Part shown: positions 17,170-25,595 of the stretch, piece after piece
Layout of the letters: each line of letters starts with the position of its first letter
Position numbering within the stretch: the first letter of the stretch is position 1
Made by a program: the position numbers and the translations under genes
The notes under the pieces: model-generated
Seen by the model: the letters and a program-made list of their open reading frames with translations, nothing else
Database searches by the model: none
Told to the model about the DNA's origin: nothing
Source of the DNA: Duganella sp. BuS-21
GTDB lineage: Bacteria > Pseudomonadota > Gammaproteobacteria > Burkholderiales > Burkholderiaceae_D
Direction of reading: 5' to 3'
Assembly: GCA_041874725.1 (NCBI GenBank)
Contig: CP097466.1
Span: forward strand, 3,348,001-3,412,000
DNA length: 64,000 nt

Positions 17170-18264
17170 GTGAAAAAACACTGCGCGGCCCAGGCGGGGC
17201 TAGCTACTTACCGCTGGTTTCTGGCGGCCGCCGAGCGCGGCGACGCCTACGCGCAATTCAATCTGGGCCGCATGTACAAGAGCGGCGACGATGGCGTGGC
17301 GCGCGATGAACGGCAAGCCTACCGCTGGATGAACAAAGCGGCCCAGCAAGGCCTGGCCTATGCGCAAAACCAGCTCGGCGTGATGTTTTACTACGGGCGC
17401 GGCATCGAGGCCGACGACGATATGGCGCTCTACTGGTTCCGCTGCGCTGCGCGTCAGGGCGAAGCCTCGGGCCAGCAGAATCTTGGCCAAATGTACCGTC
17501 AGGGGCGCGGTGTCGCGCCCAACGATGAAATCGCCCACGCCTGGTTCTGCCGCGCCGCCGATCAGGGCCTGGCCAGCGCGCAGACCCTGTTGGGTGTCGC
17601 TTACGCGGAAGGCCGTGGCGTGCTGCGCAGCTATGCCATGGCGCGCGCCTGGTATCGCAAGGCCGCGCTGCAAAACGACGCCCATGCGCAGTTGCGGCTC
17701 GGCCTGATGTACAAGCACGGCCGCGGCGTGGCGCGCGACGAGGCGCAGGCGGTGGCCTGGTTCCGCCAGGCCGCCGGGCAGGATGTCGCGGTGGCCCAGC
17801 GGCTGGTCGGCGTCGCCTACGCCGAAGGCCTGGGCGTGAAGGCCGACCCGCAGCGCGCCGTGGCATGGCTGCTGCGCGCGGCCGAGCAGGACGATGTCGA
17901 CGCCCAATTCAACCTGGCGCTGGTGCTGTCGCACGGCAAGGGCGTGGAGCGCGATGAGGACGTGGCGCTGGTCTGGTACCGGCGCGCGGCCGAGGCCGGC
18001 CATGCGCTGGCCCAGTACAAGCTCGGCGGCATGTATGCGCGCGGACGCGGCGTCGAACGCGACGACCGCCTGGCGCTGGAATGGTACCGGCTGGCGGCCG
18101 AGCAGGGCACGGCCGGCGCCCAGTTCAATCTGGCGCTGATGTACGCCAACGGCCTGGGCGTGGAGCGCGACCAGGCGCAGGCGCTGCACTGGTACCGCAA
18201 GGCCGCCGAACAGGGCCACCCGCTGGCCCGCTACAATCTGGGCATGGCCGGTCAGCAGGATTGA
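17170..18264 (+). CDS. Sel1-repeat (TPR-like) protein without signal peptide
   Basis: A 364-residue protein made almost wholly of 36-residue Sel1 repeats, nine full copies and a shortened tenth, each of the form AxxWYRxAAxQGxAxAQxxLGxMYxxGRGV. The GTG at 17170 (MKKHCAAQ) is the only start that keeps repeat 1 whole; a weak AGAGGTG precedes it. The N-terminus has no hydrophobic leader, so the product is predicted cytoplasmic, while many Sel1 proteins are exported. Repeats form a curved solenoid for protein binding; the partner is unknown. It is not clearly co-transcribed with the exonuclease (105-bp gap). Its stop lies 7 bp from the convergent EAL gene. Confidence 0.9.
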   Translation: MKKHCAAQAGLATYRWFLAAAERGDAYAQFNLGRMYKSGDDGVARDERQAYRWMNKAAQQGLAYAQNQLGVMFYYGRGIEADDDMALYWFRCAARQGEASGQQNLGQMYRQGRGVAPNDEIAHAWFCRAADQGLASAQTLLGVAYAEGRGVLRSYAMARAWYRKAALQNDAHAQLRLGLMYKHGRGVARDEAQAVAWFRQAAGQDVAVAQRLVGVAYAEGLGVKADPQRAVAWLLRAAEQDDVDAQFNLALVLSHGKGVERDEDVALVWYRRAAEAGHALAQYKLGGMYARGRGVERDDRLALEWYRLAAEQGTAGAQFNLALMYANGLGVERDQAQALHWYRKAAEQGHPLARYNLGMAGQQD

Positions 18265-18271
18265 GGCGCGT

Positions 18272-20104
18272 TCAGTGGCCCGGCGGCTGGCGGCGATCCA
18301 GGAACAGGCTGTTGCCGTGGATTTTTTTGGCTTGCTTCTTCGATTCCGCCGCCGCCGTGGCGATCTGGTGATGGCTGTGATACTGGTGCGGTTCGACGCG
18401 GATCGCGCCCACCGACAAACTCATCACGGAATAAAACACTTTCCGGCCCTGGCGGTCCTCGCTCAGGTAGCCGCCGCGCTCGCGGTCCTCGGTGCTGTAG
18501 AAGTCCGTCACGTGGCGGCCGAACGCTGCCAGCACCTGCTGGCAGCGCTGCTCCCAGTCCTCGCTCTGGAACAGCACCATGAAATCGTCGCCGCCGATGT
18601 GGCCGACAAAATCGCGGTCCGGGTCGCAATGGCTGGCCAGCAGATTGCCGGTCAGCTGGATCACGTCGTCGCCGCGCCGGTAGCCGTAGGCATCGTTGAA
18701 CGGCTTGAAATGGTCGAGATCGAAATAGCAGACCCAGAACCGCGTGCCGCTCTCCAGCAGGCGGTCGATGTGCTCGGTGATCGGTACATTGCCCGGCAAC
18801 TGGGTGAGCGGATTGGCGTAGCGCGCGGCCTTGATCTGCAGCTGCGTGATTTCCCGCATCAGGTCGTGACCGGTGCCCATGCCGGCGTAACGGCCCTGGT
18901 CGGTGATGATGAAACCGTTGAACAGGTGATGAGCGGCGGCCTGCGCCATGCGGAAGCTCAGCTCCTGCAAGCTGGTGGCGCGGTCGGCGATCAGCGGATT
19001 GGCGTCCATGAACTGGCGGCAGGACTTTTTGCCATACAGTTCGCGCTCGTAGGGCCGGGCGAAATGTTCGATCATCACGAAGCGGCTGATCAGGCCCAGC
19101 GGCACGCCGTCGTCTACCACCGGAATGATCATCAGCTCCGGCGCGTGCTGGAAAATCGCATACACCTCGTTGTTGTTCATGCTGGACGGCACCGCCGGCA
19201 CCGGGTGCAGCAGCTTGGCAATGGTGGCGCGCTGGTCGATGCCGCGCTGCGGATACACGGCCACGCCGTTGCGCGCCAGCGTCTTCACCACGTCGGCCGG
19301 CGCCGTGCGCGCCGGAGTCGGGTGCGGACGGCCCAGGTGGTAGCCCTGGCCGTAGGCCACGCCGACGTCACGCAGCACCAATAGTTCGGCCTGGGTTTCG
19401 ATGCCTTCGGCGATCACGCGGGTGTTGGACTTTTCAGCGATTTCCTGGATCGAGCGCACGAATTGCAGCTTCACCGGATCGTGGTTGATGCCCTGGATGA
19501 AGTGCATGTCGATCTTGACGAATTCCGGCCGCAGCTCGGACCACAGGCGCAGGCTGGAAAAGCCTTCGCCGAGGTCGTCGATGGCGATCTGGAAGCCCAT
19601 CTGGCGATAGTGCAGCACCGCTTCGCGCATCAGGGCGTAGTCGTAGGTGGGCTGGTTTTCGGTCAGTTCGATGATCACCCGCTCCGGGTTGATGCCGAGC
19701 TGACGAATGACTTCCAGCGTTTCGCCATGGCGCGCGTCGCGTTGCAGCAGCGACTCCGGGCTGACGTTGAGGAACAGCTTGCCCGGCAGGCCCAGCTCGG
19801 CAAAGCGCTCCAGCACCACCTTGCGACACAGGTGTTCGACCTCGACCGTCAGGTCGTTGCTGCGCGCCGTCTTGAACAAGTTCATGGGCGCATGCAAGGG
19901 ACTGTCGGATGGACCGCGTATCAAGCCCTCGTAGGCGATGATTTCACCCGTTTGCATGTGTACAATGGGCTGAAACAGCGCACTGAGCTGTCGGCGCGCC
20001 AGGATGTCGAGCAGATGCGCGCGCAAGATGGCCTCTTCATCCTCTTCCCGAGGTTGCAGATAAGTGATGGTGGCGCCGGCGGCCGGCTTGAGTACTGAAT
20101 TCAC
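18272..20104 (-). CDS. EAL-CBS-GGDEF cyclic-di-GMP protein
   Basis: A 610-residue cytoplasmic protein in the order EAL (residues ~20-270), paired CBS-like region (~290-420) and GGDEF (~430-600). EAL residues: YEGLIRG (EGL instead of EAL), NVSPESLL, IELTENQ, DDLGEGFSSL, KIDMHFI, AEGIET. The Glu/Asp metal ligands look kept, so phosphodiesterase activity is plausible. The cyclase signature is GGDDF in HIGGDDFMVLF, a variant of GGDEF that may be active or only bind GTP. The GTG at 20104 was chosen; the next in-frame ATG (20242) lies on the start codon of the divergent cupredoxin gene and would put AT-rich promoter-like DNA inside the coding region. Exact start is uncertain. Confidence 0.88.
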   Translation of the reverse strand: MNSVLKPAAGATITYLQPREEDEEAILRAHLLDILARRQLSALFQPIVHMQTGEIIAYEGLIRGPSDSPLHAPMNLFKTARSNDLTVEVEHLCRKVVLERFAELGLPGKLFLNVSPESLLQRDARHGETLEVIRQLGINPERVIIELTENQPTYDYALMREAVLHYRQMGFQIAIDDLGEGFSSLRLWSELRPEFVKIDMHFIQGINHDPVKLQFVRSIQEIAEKSNTRVIAEGIETQAELLVLRDVGVAYGQGYHLGRPHPTPARTAPADVVKTLARNGVAVYPQRGIDQRATIAKLLHPVPAVPSSMNNNEVYAIFQHAPELMIIPVVDDGVPLGLISRFVMIEHFARPYERELYGKKSCRQFMDANPLIADRATSLQELSFRMAQAAAHHLFNGFIITDQGRYAGMGTGHDLMREITQLQIKAARYANPLTQLPGNVPITEHIDRLLESGTRFWVCYFDLDHFKPFNDAYGYRRGDDVIQLTGNLLASHCDPDRDFVGHIGGDDFMVLFQSEDWEQRCQQVLAAFGRHVTDFYSTEDRERGGYLSEDRQGRKVFYSVMSLSVGAIRVEPHQYHSHHQIATAAAESKKQAKKIHGNSLFLDRRQPPGH

Positions 20105-20240
20105 GATGAATCGCTTGCCAAAGTTGCGTTTAACTGTGCGATCATAAAGTTCATTTGTGACGGCGTGATGAATTGCGGAAACATTTTTTCCATGACAGGT
20201 ATTACAATACAGCGTCACCCCAACTGAGAACAGGATACCC

Positions 20241-20885
20241 ATGCACCGTTCCGTCCGCCGTTCCGTCCGCCGTTCCGTCTTTGCCTGCGGCTCCTTGTTG
20301 AGCGCGGCCGCCGGCGCCACCGGCATCGCGGTGCAGGTGCAGGACGCCAGCGGCAAGGTGCTGCCCGACACCGTGATTTACGTCGAGTCGGAAGGCGCGA
20401 CGCCGGCCGCCAAGTCGCTGCCCGGCGCCCAGATCGAGCAGAAGGGCCTGAAATTCATGCCGCTGGTGACCGTGGTGCAGGTCGGCGCCACCATCAATTT
20501 CCCCAACAACGACAAGGTGCGCCACCACATCTATTCGTTTTCGCCGGCCCACAAGTTCGACCAGAAGCTGTATTCCGGCCAGGCCGCCTCGCCGCAGGTG
20601 TTCGACAAGGCCGGCACCGTCGTGCTCGGCTGCAACATCCATGACAAGATGATCGCCTACGTCAAGATCGTCGACACGCCGTACTTCGCCAAGACCGACG
20701 GTTCCGGCGCCGCCCGCATCGAGCTGCCGGCCGGCGGCAAATACGTGGTCAAGGCCTGGCACTACAACACGGTGGGCGGCGCCACCCCGGAGCAGACGCT
20801 GACGGTGAAGGCCGGGAACGACCTGGCCACCGCGATTTTCAAGTTGCCCATGAAGCCGGTGGTGGTGGACGATGCCGCGCTTTGA
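20241..20885 (+). CDS. Exported cupredoxin-like protein (methylamine-utilisation-type)
   Basis: A 214-residue protein. Basic N-terminus of RSV repeats, then a hydrophobic signal segment (FACGSLLSAAAGATG) and a plastocyanin-like fold. Copper ligands of type I are visible: His in VRHHIYSF, and Cys, His and Met in LGCNIHDKMIAYV. A C-terminal beta domain follows (PYFAKTDGSGAARIELPAGG). Proteins of this type are often labelled methylamine utilisation protein, but no mau genes are present. Its last 14 bp overlap the following GGDEF-EAL gene, which implies translational coupling and a linked function. Codons 3-13 come from a 12-bp tandem repeat. Confidence 0.85.
   Translation: MHRSVRRSVRRSVFACGSLLSAAAGATGIAVQVQDASGKVLPDTVIYVESEGATPAAKSLPGAQIEQKGLKFMPLVTVVQVGATINFPNNDKVRHHIYSFSPAHKFDQKLYSGQAASPQVFDKAGTVVLGCNIHDKMIAYVKIVDTPYFAKTDGSGAARIELPAGGKYVVKAWHYNTVGGATPEQTLTVKAGNDLATAIFKLPMKPVVVDDAAL
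20247..20279 (+). repeat. 12-bp tandem repeat in the cupredoxin signal region
   Basis: The unit CGTTCCGTCCGC is present 2.75 times (20247-20258, 20259-20270, 20271-20279) and encodes repeated Arg-Ser-Val-Arg. Because the unit is a multiple of three, copy-number change would alter the positive n-region length without shifting frame. Confidence 0.75.
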
Positions 20886-23325
20886 CCGCGATCAGCTGAA
20901 AAAGCAATTCAGCTTTCGCAGCCTCGAAAGCCGGATCGTTACGCTGTTCCTGGTGCTGATCGTGGCGGTGCAGGTGGTGGGCCTGGTGGTGATCCAGCGC
21001 GGCATCGAAAACAATGCGCGCGCGGCCATCAGCGCGGAACTGAACAACGGCACCAAGGTGTTCCGCCGCCTGCTGGAACAGAATGCGCAAAGCCTGCGTT
21101 TCGGCGCGCGGCTGCTGGCGCGCGACACGGCCTTCGTGGCGGCCATCGGCAACAACGACGAAAGCGACCGCGCCACCATCGAATCGGCGCTGGCCAACAG
21201 CGGGCGCCGCATCAAGGCCTCGCTGTCGATGCTGATCGGCGACGACCGCAGCATCAGCGCCACCACCAATCCCGCGCAGTCGAAGGGGCTGGAGAAAATG
21301 GCGCTGTCGATGCTGGACACGGCCGAAGCGGCCGACGGCGCCATCGGCATCGCCATCGTCGACGACCGGCCGTTCCAGATCGTCGCCATGCCGGTCAAGG
21401 CGCCGATCACCATCGGCTGGATCGTCATGACCTTCCCGATCGATCGCCAGCTGGCCAACGAGATGCGCGAAGTCAGTTCGCTGCAAACCTCGGTGCTGAC
21501 GCGCGATCAACAGGGCAGGTGGCTGCCGGTCGGCTCGACCTTTGTCGGGCCGTCGGCCCAGACCGTGGTCGACCAGCTGCAGGCCTTGCCGCAGGCGCCC
21601 ACCGGCCCGTTCGACATGCTCGTGGAAACCGCCCAGTACAGCGCGCGCCTGATGACCATCGGCGAGGACGGCGGCCAGACCGCCAGCGTGCTGCTGGCGC
21701 GCTCGTTCGACGAGGCCACGGCCGACTACCGCCGCCTGGAGCAGTGGCTGATCGGCCTGACCCTGGGCGGCATCTTCGCTTCGGCGCTGGCCATCGTGTT
21801 CACTGCCAAGCGCATCGCCCAGCCGATCAGCCAATTGGTGGTCACGGCCAAGCGGCTGGAGGAGGGCGACTACAAGGTCGTTATCGACAGCCGGCGCGAA
21901 GACGAAATCGGCCAGCTGGCGCACGCCTTCGATGCCATGCGCGAAGGTATCGCCAAGCGCGAACAGGAAATCCGCCGCCTGGCGTATTGGGACACGCTGA
22001 CCAACCTGCCGAACCGCGCGCAGTTCGTGCTGCTGCTGAACGATGCCCTGCACGAGGCGCGCCGGCGCGAAGAGGCGCTGTTCGTGCTGATGATGGACCT
22101 GGACCGCTTCAAGCACGTCAACGATGTCATGGGCCACAGCTTCGGCGATGCATTGCTGCGGCAGGTGGCCGGCCGTCTGCAACTGCTGCTGGCCAACCGC
22201 CGGCAATCGTCGGCGCAGGTGGCGCGCCTGGGCGGCGACGAATTCGCCGTGCTGCTGCCGGCCACGAATATCGATGCGGCGCAGCTGATGGCGGCCGACA
22301 TCCTGCAGGCGCTGGAGACGCCGCTGTCGCTGGAAGACCAGATGGTCGATATCGGCGCGGGCCTGGGCATCGCCGGCTATCCCGAACACGCCGACGACGG
22401 CGAAACGCTATTGAGCATGGCCGAAGTGGCGATGTACGCGGCCAAGCAGCGCAACGACGGCGCCGTGGTGTACGACGCGGTGATGGACAAGTCCAGCGCC
22501 AAGAGCCTGTCGCTGCTGACGGAGCTGCGCAACGCCATCGAGCGCGACGAGTTCCGCCTGCACGTGCAGCCCAAGATTTCGCTGCAGACCGGACGCGTGG
22601 TCGGCATGGAGTCGCTGGTGCGCTGGGCGCATCCGGAGCGCGGCAACGTCTTCCCCGACGAGTTCATTCCGTTCGCCGAGCAGACCGGCTTTATCCGCAT
22701 CCTGACGCGCTGGGTGATGGAGAAGTCGGCCGAGTTGTGCCGCGAACTGGCCAGCAAGGGCCATCATTTGAAGGTGTCGGTCAACCTGTCCACGCGCGAC
22801 CTGCTGGACCAGGATCTGCCGGCCAAGTTCGCCGACCTGCTGGCGCGCCACAAGCTGACGCCCGGCTCGTTCTGCCTGGAGATCACCGAAAGCGCCATCA
22901 TGGACGATCCTGTGCGCGCGCAGAACACGCTGGAGCGCCTCAGCGCCATGGGCCTGGATTTGTCGATCGACGATTTCGGCACCGGCTATTCGTCGCTGGC
23001 CTACCTCAAGCGCCTGCCGGTGAATGAACTGAAGATCGACAAGTCCTTCGTGCTGAATATGGAGAAGGACGAAGGCGACACCAAGATCGTGCGCTCGACC
23101 ATCGACCTTGGCCACAACATGGGCTTGCGCGTGGTGGCCGAAGGGATCGAGAGCGAAGCCGTATGGCGATTGCTGGCGGAGTTGGGCTGCGACCAGGGCC
23201 AGGGCTACTTCATGAGCCGTCCGATACCGGGCGACCAGTTGATCCCGTGGCTGGAGAAGTGGCGCGCGCCGATCGCCATCGGCGCACAGGCCGATGCGGC
23301 CGTGGACGTGAGCTACGCCAAATAA
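20872..23325 (+). CDS. Membrane GGDEF-EAL protein with periplasmic sensor and HAMP
   Basis: An 817-residue inner-membrane protein. TM1 is at residues ~22-44 (IVTLFLVLIVAVQVVGLVVI), followed by a periplasmic sensor domain to ~285 resembling a double Cache fold (RLLARDTAFVAAI; QIVAMPVKAPITIGWIVM). TM2 is at ~288-312, then HAMP (RIAQPISQLVVTAKRLEEGD), GGDEF with intact RLGGDEFAVLL, and EAL with MESLVRW (ESL variant), NLSTRDL, LEITESA, DDFGTGYSSL, KIDKSFV and AEGIES. Both enzymatic halves look active. The start overlaps the exported cupredoxin gene by 14 bp, so the cupredoxin may be its periplasmic partner, a copper or redox input; this is inference. Confidence 0.93.
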   Translation: MPRFDRDQLKKQFSFRSLESRIVTLFLVLIVAVQVVGLVVIQRGIENNARAAISAELNNGTKVFRRLLEQNAQSLRFGARLLARDTAFVAAIGNNDESDRATIESALANSGRRIKASLSMLIGDDRSISATTNPAQSKGLEKMALSMLDTAEAADGAIGIAIVDDRPFQIVAMPVKAPITIGWIVMTFPIDRQLANEMREVSSLQTSVLTRDQQGRWLPVGSTFVGPSAQTVVDQLQALPQAPTGPFDMLVETAQYSARLMTIGEDGGQTASVLLARSFDEATADYRRLEQWLIGLTLGGIFASALAIVFTAKRIAQPISQLVVTAKRLEEGDYKVVIDSRREDEIGQLAHAFDAMREGIAKREQEIRRLAYWDTLTNLPNRAQFVLLLNDALHEARRREEALFVLMMDLDRFKHVNDVMGHSFGDALLRQVAGRLQLLLANRRQSSAQVARLGGDEFAVLLPATNIDAAQLMAADILQALETPLSLEDQMVDIGAGLGIAGYPEHADDGETLLSMAEVAMYAAKQRNDGAVVYDAVMDKSSAKSLSLLTELRNAIERDEFRLHVQPKISLQTGRVVGMESLVRWAHPERGNVFPDEFIPFAEQTGFIRILTRWVMEKSAELCRELASKGHHLKVSVNLSTRDLLDQDLPAKFADLLARHKLTPGSFCLEITESAIMDDPVRAQNTLERLSAMGLDLSIDDFGTGYSSLAYLKRLPVNELKIDKSFVLNMEKDEGDTKIVRSTIDLGHNMGLRVVAEGIESEAVWRLLAELGCDQGQGYFMSRPIPGDQLIPWLEKWRAPIAIGAQADAAVDVSYAK

Positions 23326-23420
23326 AAATCGCCTTTGATTTTCAGCTAACGTGTCTTATTTGTCATGCTTCACGTTATGATCTGTCTTCCTGATGAACCT
23401 TACACGGATACGGATCACCT

Positions 23421-25595
23421 ATGCAACGACACGCACTTCTGGCTTCCCTCATCTTCGCGCAATCCGCCGCGCTCGCGCAAAGCGCGCCAAACTGCCCGGC
23501 GCCGGGCGCACCCATGAACTACCCGGTCACGCGCACGGTGGACCAGCAGGACAACTACCACGGCACCGTCGTCGCCGATCCGTATCGCTGGCTGGAGGAC
23601 GCCAACAGCGCCGAGACCAAGCAGTGGGTGGAGGAGCAGAATGAGCTCACGCAAGGCTACCTGTCGCAGATCCCGGGCCGCGAAGCGATCAAGTCGCGCC
23701 TGACCAAGCTGTGGAACTTCGAGCGCTTCAGCGTGCCGTTCAAGGAAGGCGGCCGCTATTTCTACAGCCGCAACGACGGCCTGCAGAACCAAGCGGTCTT
23801 GTACACCATGAAGACGCTGGCCGACGTGCCGCGTCTGCTGCTCGATCCCAACACCCTGGCCGCCGACGGCACGGTGGCGCTGGCCGGAATGGCGGTCAGC
23901 CCGAACGGCAAGTTCCTGGCCTACAGCACTGCCGCCTCGGGCTCGGATTGGAACGAGATCAAGGTGCGCGACATCGACAGCGGCAAGGACGTCGAGGATC
24001 ATATCAAGTGGGTCAAGTTCTCGCGCACCGCGTGGCTGCACGACGGCTCCGGTTTCTTCTACAGCCGCTACGACGCGCCGCAGGAAGCCACCAAGCTGGC
24101 CGACGTCAACTATTTCCAGAAGCTGTACTTCCACAAACTTGGGACGCCACAAAGCGCGGACGTGCTGGTGTACGACCGTCCTGACCACAAGGACTGGGGC
24201 TTCAGCGCCGAGGTCACGCAGGATGGCCGTTTTCTGGTCATCAACGCCTCGCAAGGGACGGAGAACAAGAACCGCGTGTTCTACAAGGAGCTGGGCAAGA
24301 AGGATGCGAAAGTGGTCGGCCTGCTGGAAGACTTCGACGCCGCCTATGATTTCATCGGCAACGACGGCCCGGTCTTCCTGTTCCGCACCGAGCGCAATGC
24401 GCCGCGCGGACGCATCGTCAGCATCGACACCCGCAAGCCCGGTGTGCTGAACTGGAAGCAGATCGTCCCGGAAAGCAGCAGCACCATGGTCTCGGCGTCG
24501 CTGGTGAACAACCAGCTGATCGTCGACTACCTGAGCGATGCGCACAGCCTGGTCAAAGTGTACGATTTGAAGGGCAAGGCCCTGCACGACATCGAACTGC
24601 CAGGCTTGGGCACGGCCAGTGGCTTCAGCGGCAAGCGCGCCGATACCGAAACCTTCTACGCCTACACCAGCTTCACCAGCCCGACCATCATCTACCGCCA
24701 CGACCTGAAGGCCAACAAGAGCAGCGTGTACCGCCAGCCGAAAGTGGACTTCGATCCGTCGGCGTTTGAAACGCGCCAGGAATTCTTCACCTCGCGCGAC
24801 GGCACCAAGGTGCCGATGTTCATCGTCTCGAAGAAGGGCCTGAAGCTCGATGGCAGCAACCCGACCTACCTGTACGGCTATGGCGGTTTCAACGTCTCGC
24901 TGACGCCGGCCTTCTCGGTGGCCAACCTGGCGTGGCTGGAAATGGGCGGCGTGTACGTCATGGCCAACCTGCGCGGCGGCGGTGAGTACGGCGAATCGTG
25001 GCACGCGGCCGGCACCAAGCTGCAGAAGCAGAACGTGTTCGACGACTTTATCGGCGCCGCCGAATGGCTGGTGGCGCACAAGGTAACGTCGCCTGCCAAG
25101 CTGGCCATCGGCGGCGGCAGCAACGGCGGCCTGCTGGTCGGCGCCGCCATGACGCAGCGCCCGGACCTGTTCGCGGCGGCGATTCCGCAAGTGGGCGTGA
25201 TGGATATGCTGCGCTTCCATAAATTCACCATCGGCTGGGCATGGACGTCGGACTACGGTTCGTCCGACAACGCCGACGAGTTCAAGGCGCTGGTCAAATA
25301 CTCGCCGCTGCACAACCTGAAGAAGGGCGCCTGCTACCCGGCCACCATGATCACCACCGCCGATCACGATGATCGCGTGGTGCCGGCGCACAGCTTCAAG
25401 TTCGCCGCCACCGCGCAGGCCGACCAGGCCCAGGGCGGCGCGCCTATCCTGATCCGCATCGACAGCAAGGCCGGCCACGGCGCCGGCAAGCCGACCACCA
25501 AGCAGATCGAGGAAGTGGCCGACCGCTGGGGCTTCCTGAGCCGCGCGCTGCAAATGGACGGCGGCGACGCCGCCAAAGCGGCAGGCCAGCCATGA
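23421..25595 (+). CDS. Exported prolyl oligopeptidase (S9A)
   Basis: A 724-residue serine peptidase that cuts after proline in short peptides. The signal peptide ends ALAQS. The N-terminal segment ADPYRWLEDANSAETKQWVE is the typical POP opening, followed by a seven-bladed propeller and the C-terminal alpha/beta hydrolase. Nucleophile Ser567 lies in GGGSNGGLLVG, the acid is in TADHDDRVVPAHS, and the His is in KAGHGAGKPT. An oxyanion-side motif, NLRGGGEYGESWH, is also intact. The signal peptide predicts a periplasmic or secreted enzyme. It overlaps the next gene by 4 bp (ATGA), so the two are translationally coupled. Confidence 0.95.
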   Translation: MQRHALLASLIFAQSAALAQSAPNCPAPGAPMNYPVTRTVDQQDNYHGTVVADPYRWLEDANSAETKQWVEEQNELTQGYLSQIPGREAIKSRLTKLWNFERFSVPFKEGGRYFYSRNDGLQNQAVLYTMKTLADVPRLLLDPNTLAADGTVALAGMAVSPNGKFLAYSTAASGSDWNEIKVRDIDSGKDVEDHIKWVKFSRTAWLHDGSGFFYSRYDAPQEATKLADVNYFQKLYFHKLGTPQSADVLVYDRPDHKDWGFSAEVTQDGRFLVINASQGTENKNRVFYKELGKKDAKVVGLLEDFDAAYDFIGNDGPVFLFRTERNAPRGRIVSIDTRKPGVLNWKQIVPESSSTMVSASLVNNQLIVDYLSDAHSLVKVYDLKGKALHDIELPGLGTASGFSGKRADTETFYAYTSFTSPTIIYRHDLKANKSSVYRQPKVDFDPSAFETRQEFFTSRDGTKVPMFIVSKKGLKLDGSNPTYLYGYGGFNVSLTPAFSVANLAWLEMGGVYVMANLRGGGEYGESWHAAGTKLQKQNVFDDFIGAAEWLVAHKVTSPAKLAIGGGSNGGLLVGAAMTQRPDLFAAAIPQVGVMDMLRFHKFTIGWAWTSDYGSSDNADEFKALVKYSPLHNLKKGACYPATMITTADHDDRVVPAHSFKFAATAQADQAQGGAPILIRIDSKAGHGAGKPTTKQIEEVADRWGFLSRALQMDGGDAAKAAGQP

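Noticed and set aside
20105..20242. Longer start of the EAL-CBS-GGDEF protein at the ATG at 20242
   Set aside because: It would place the start on the divergent cupredoxin start codon, with no good ribosome site, and turn AT-rich promoter-like DNA into protein. Kept as an alternative.
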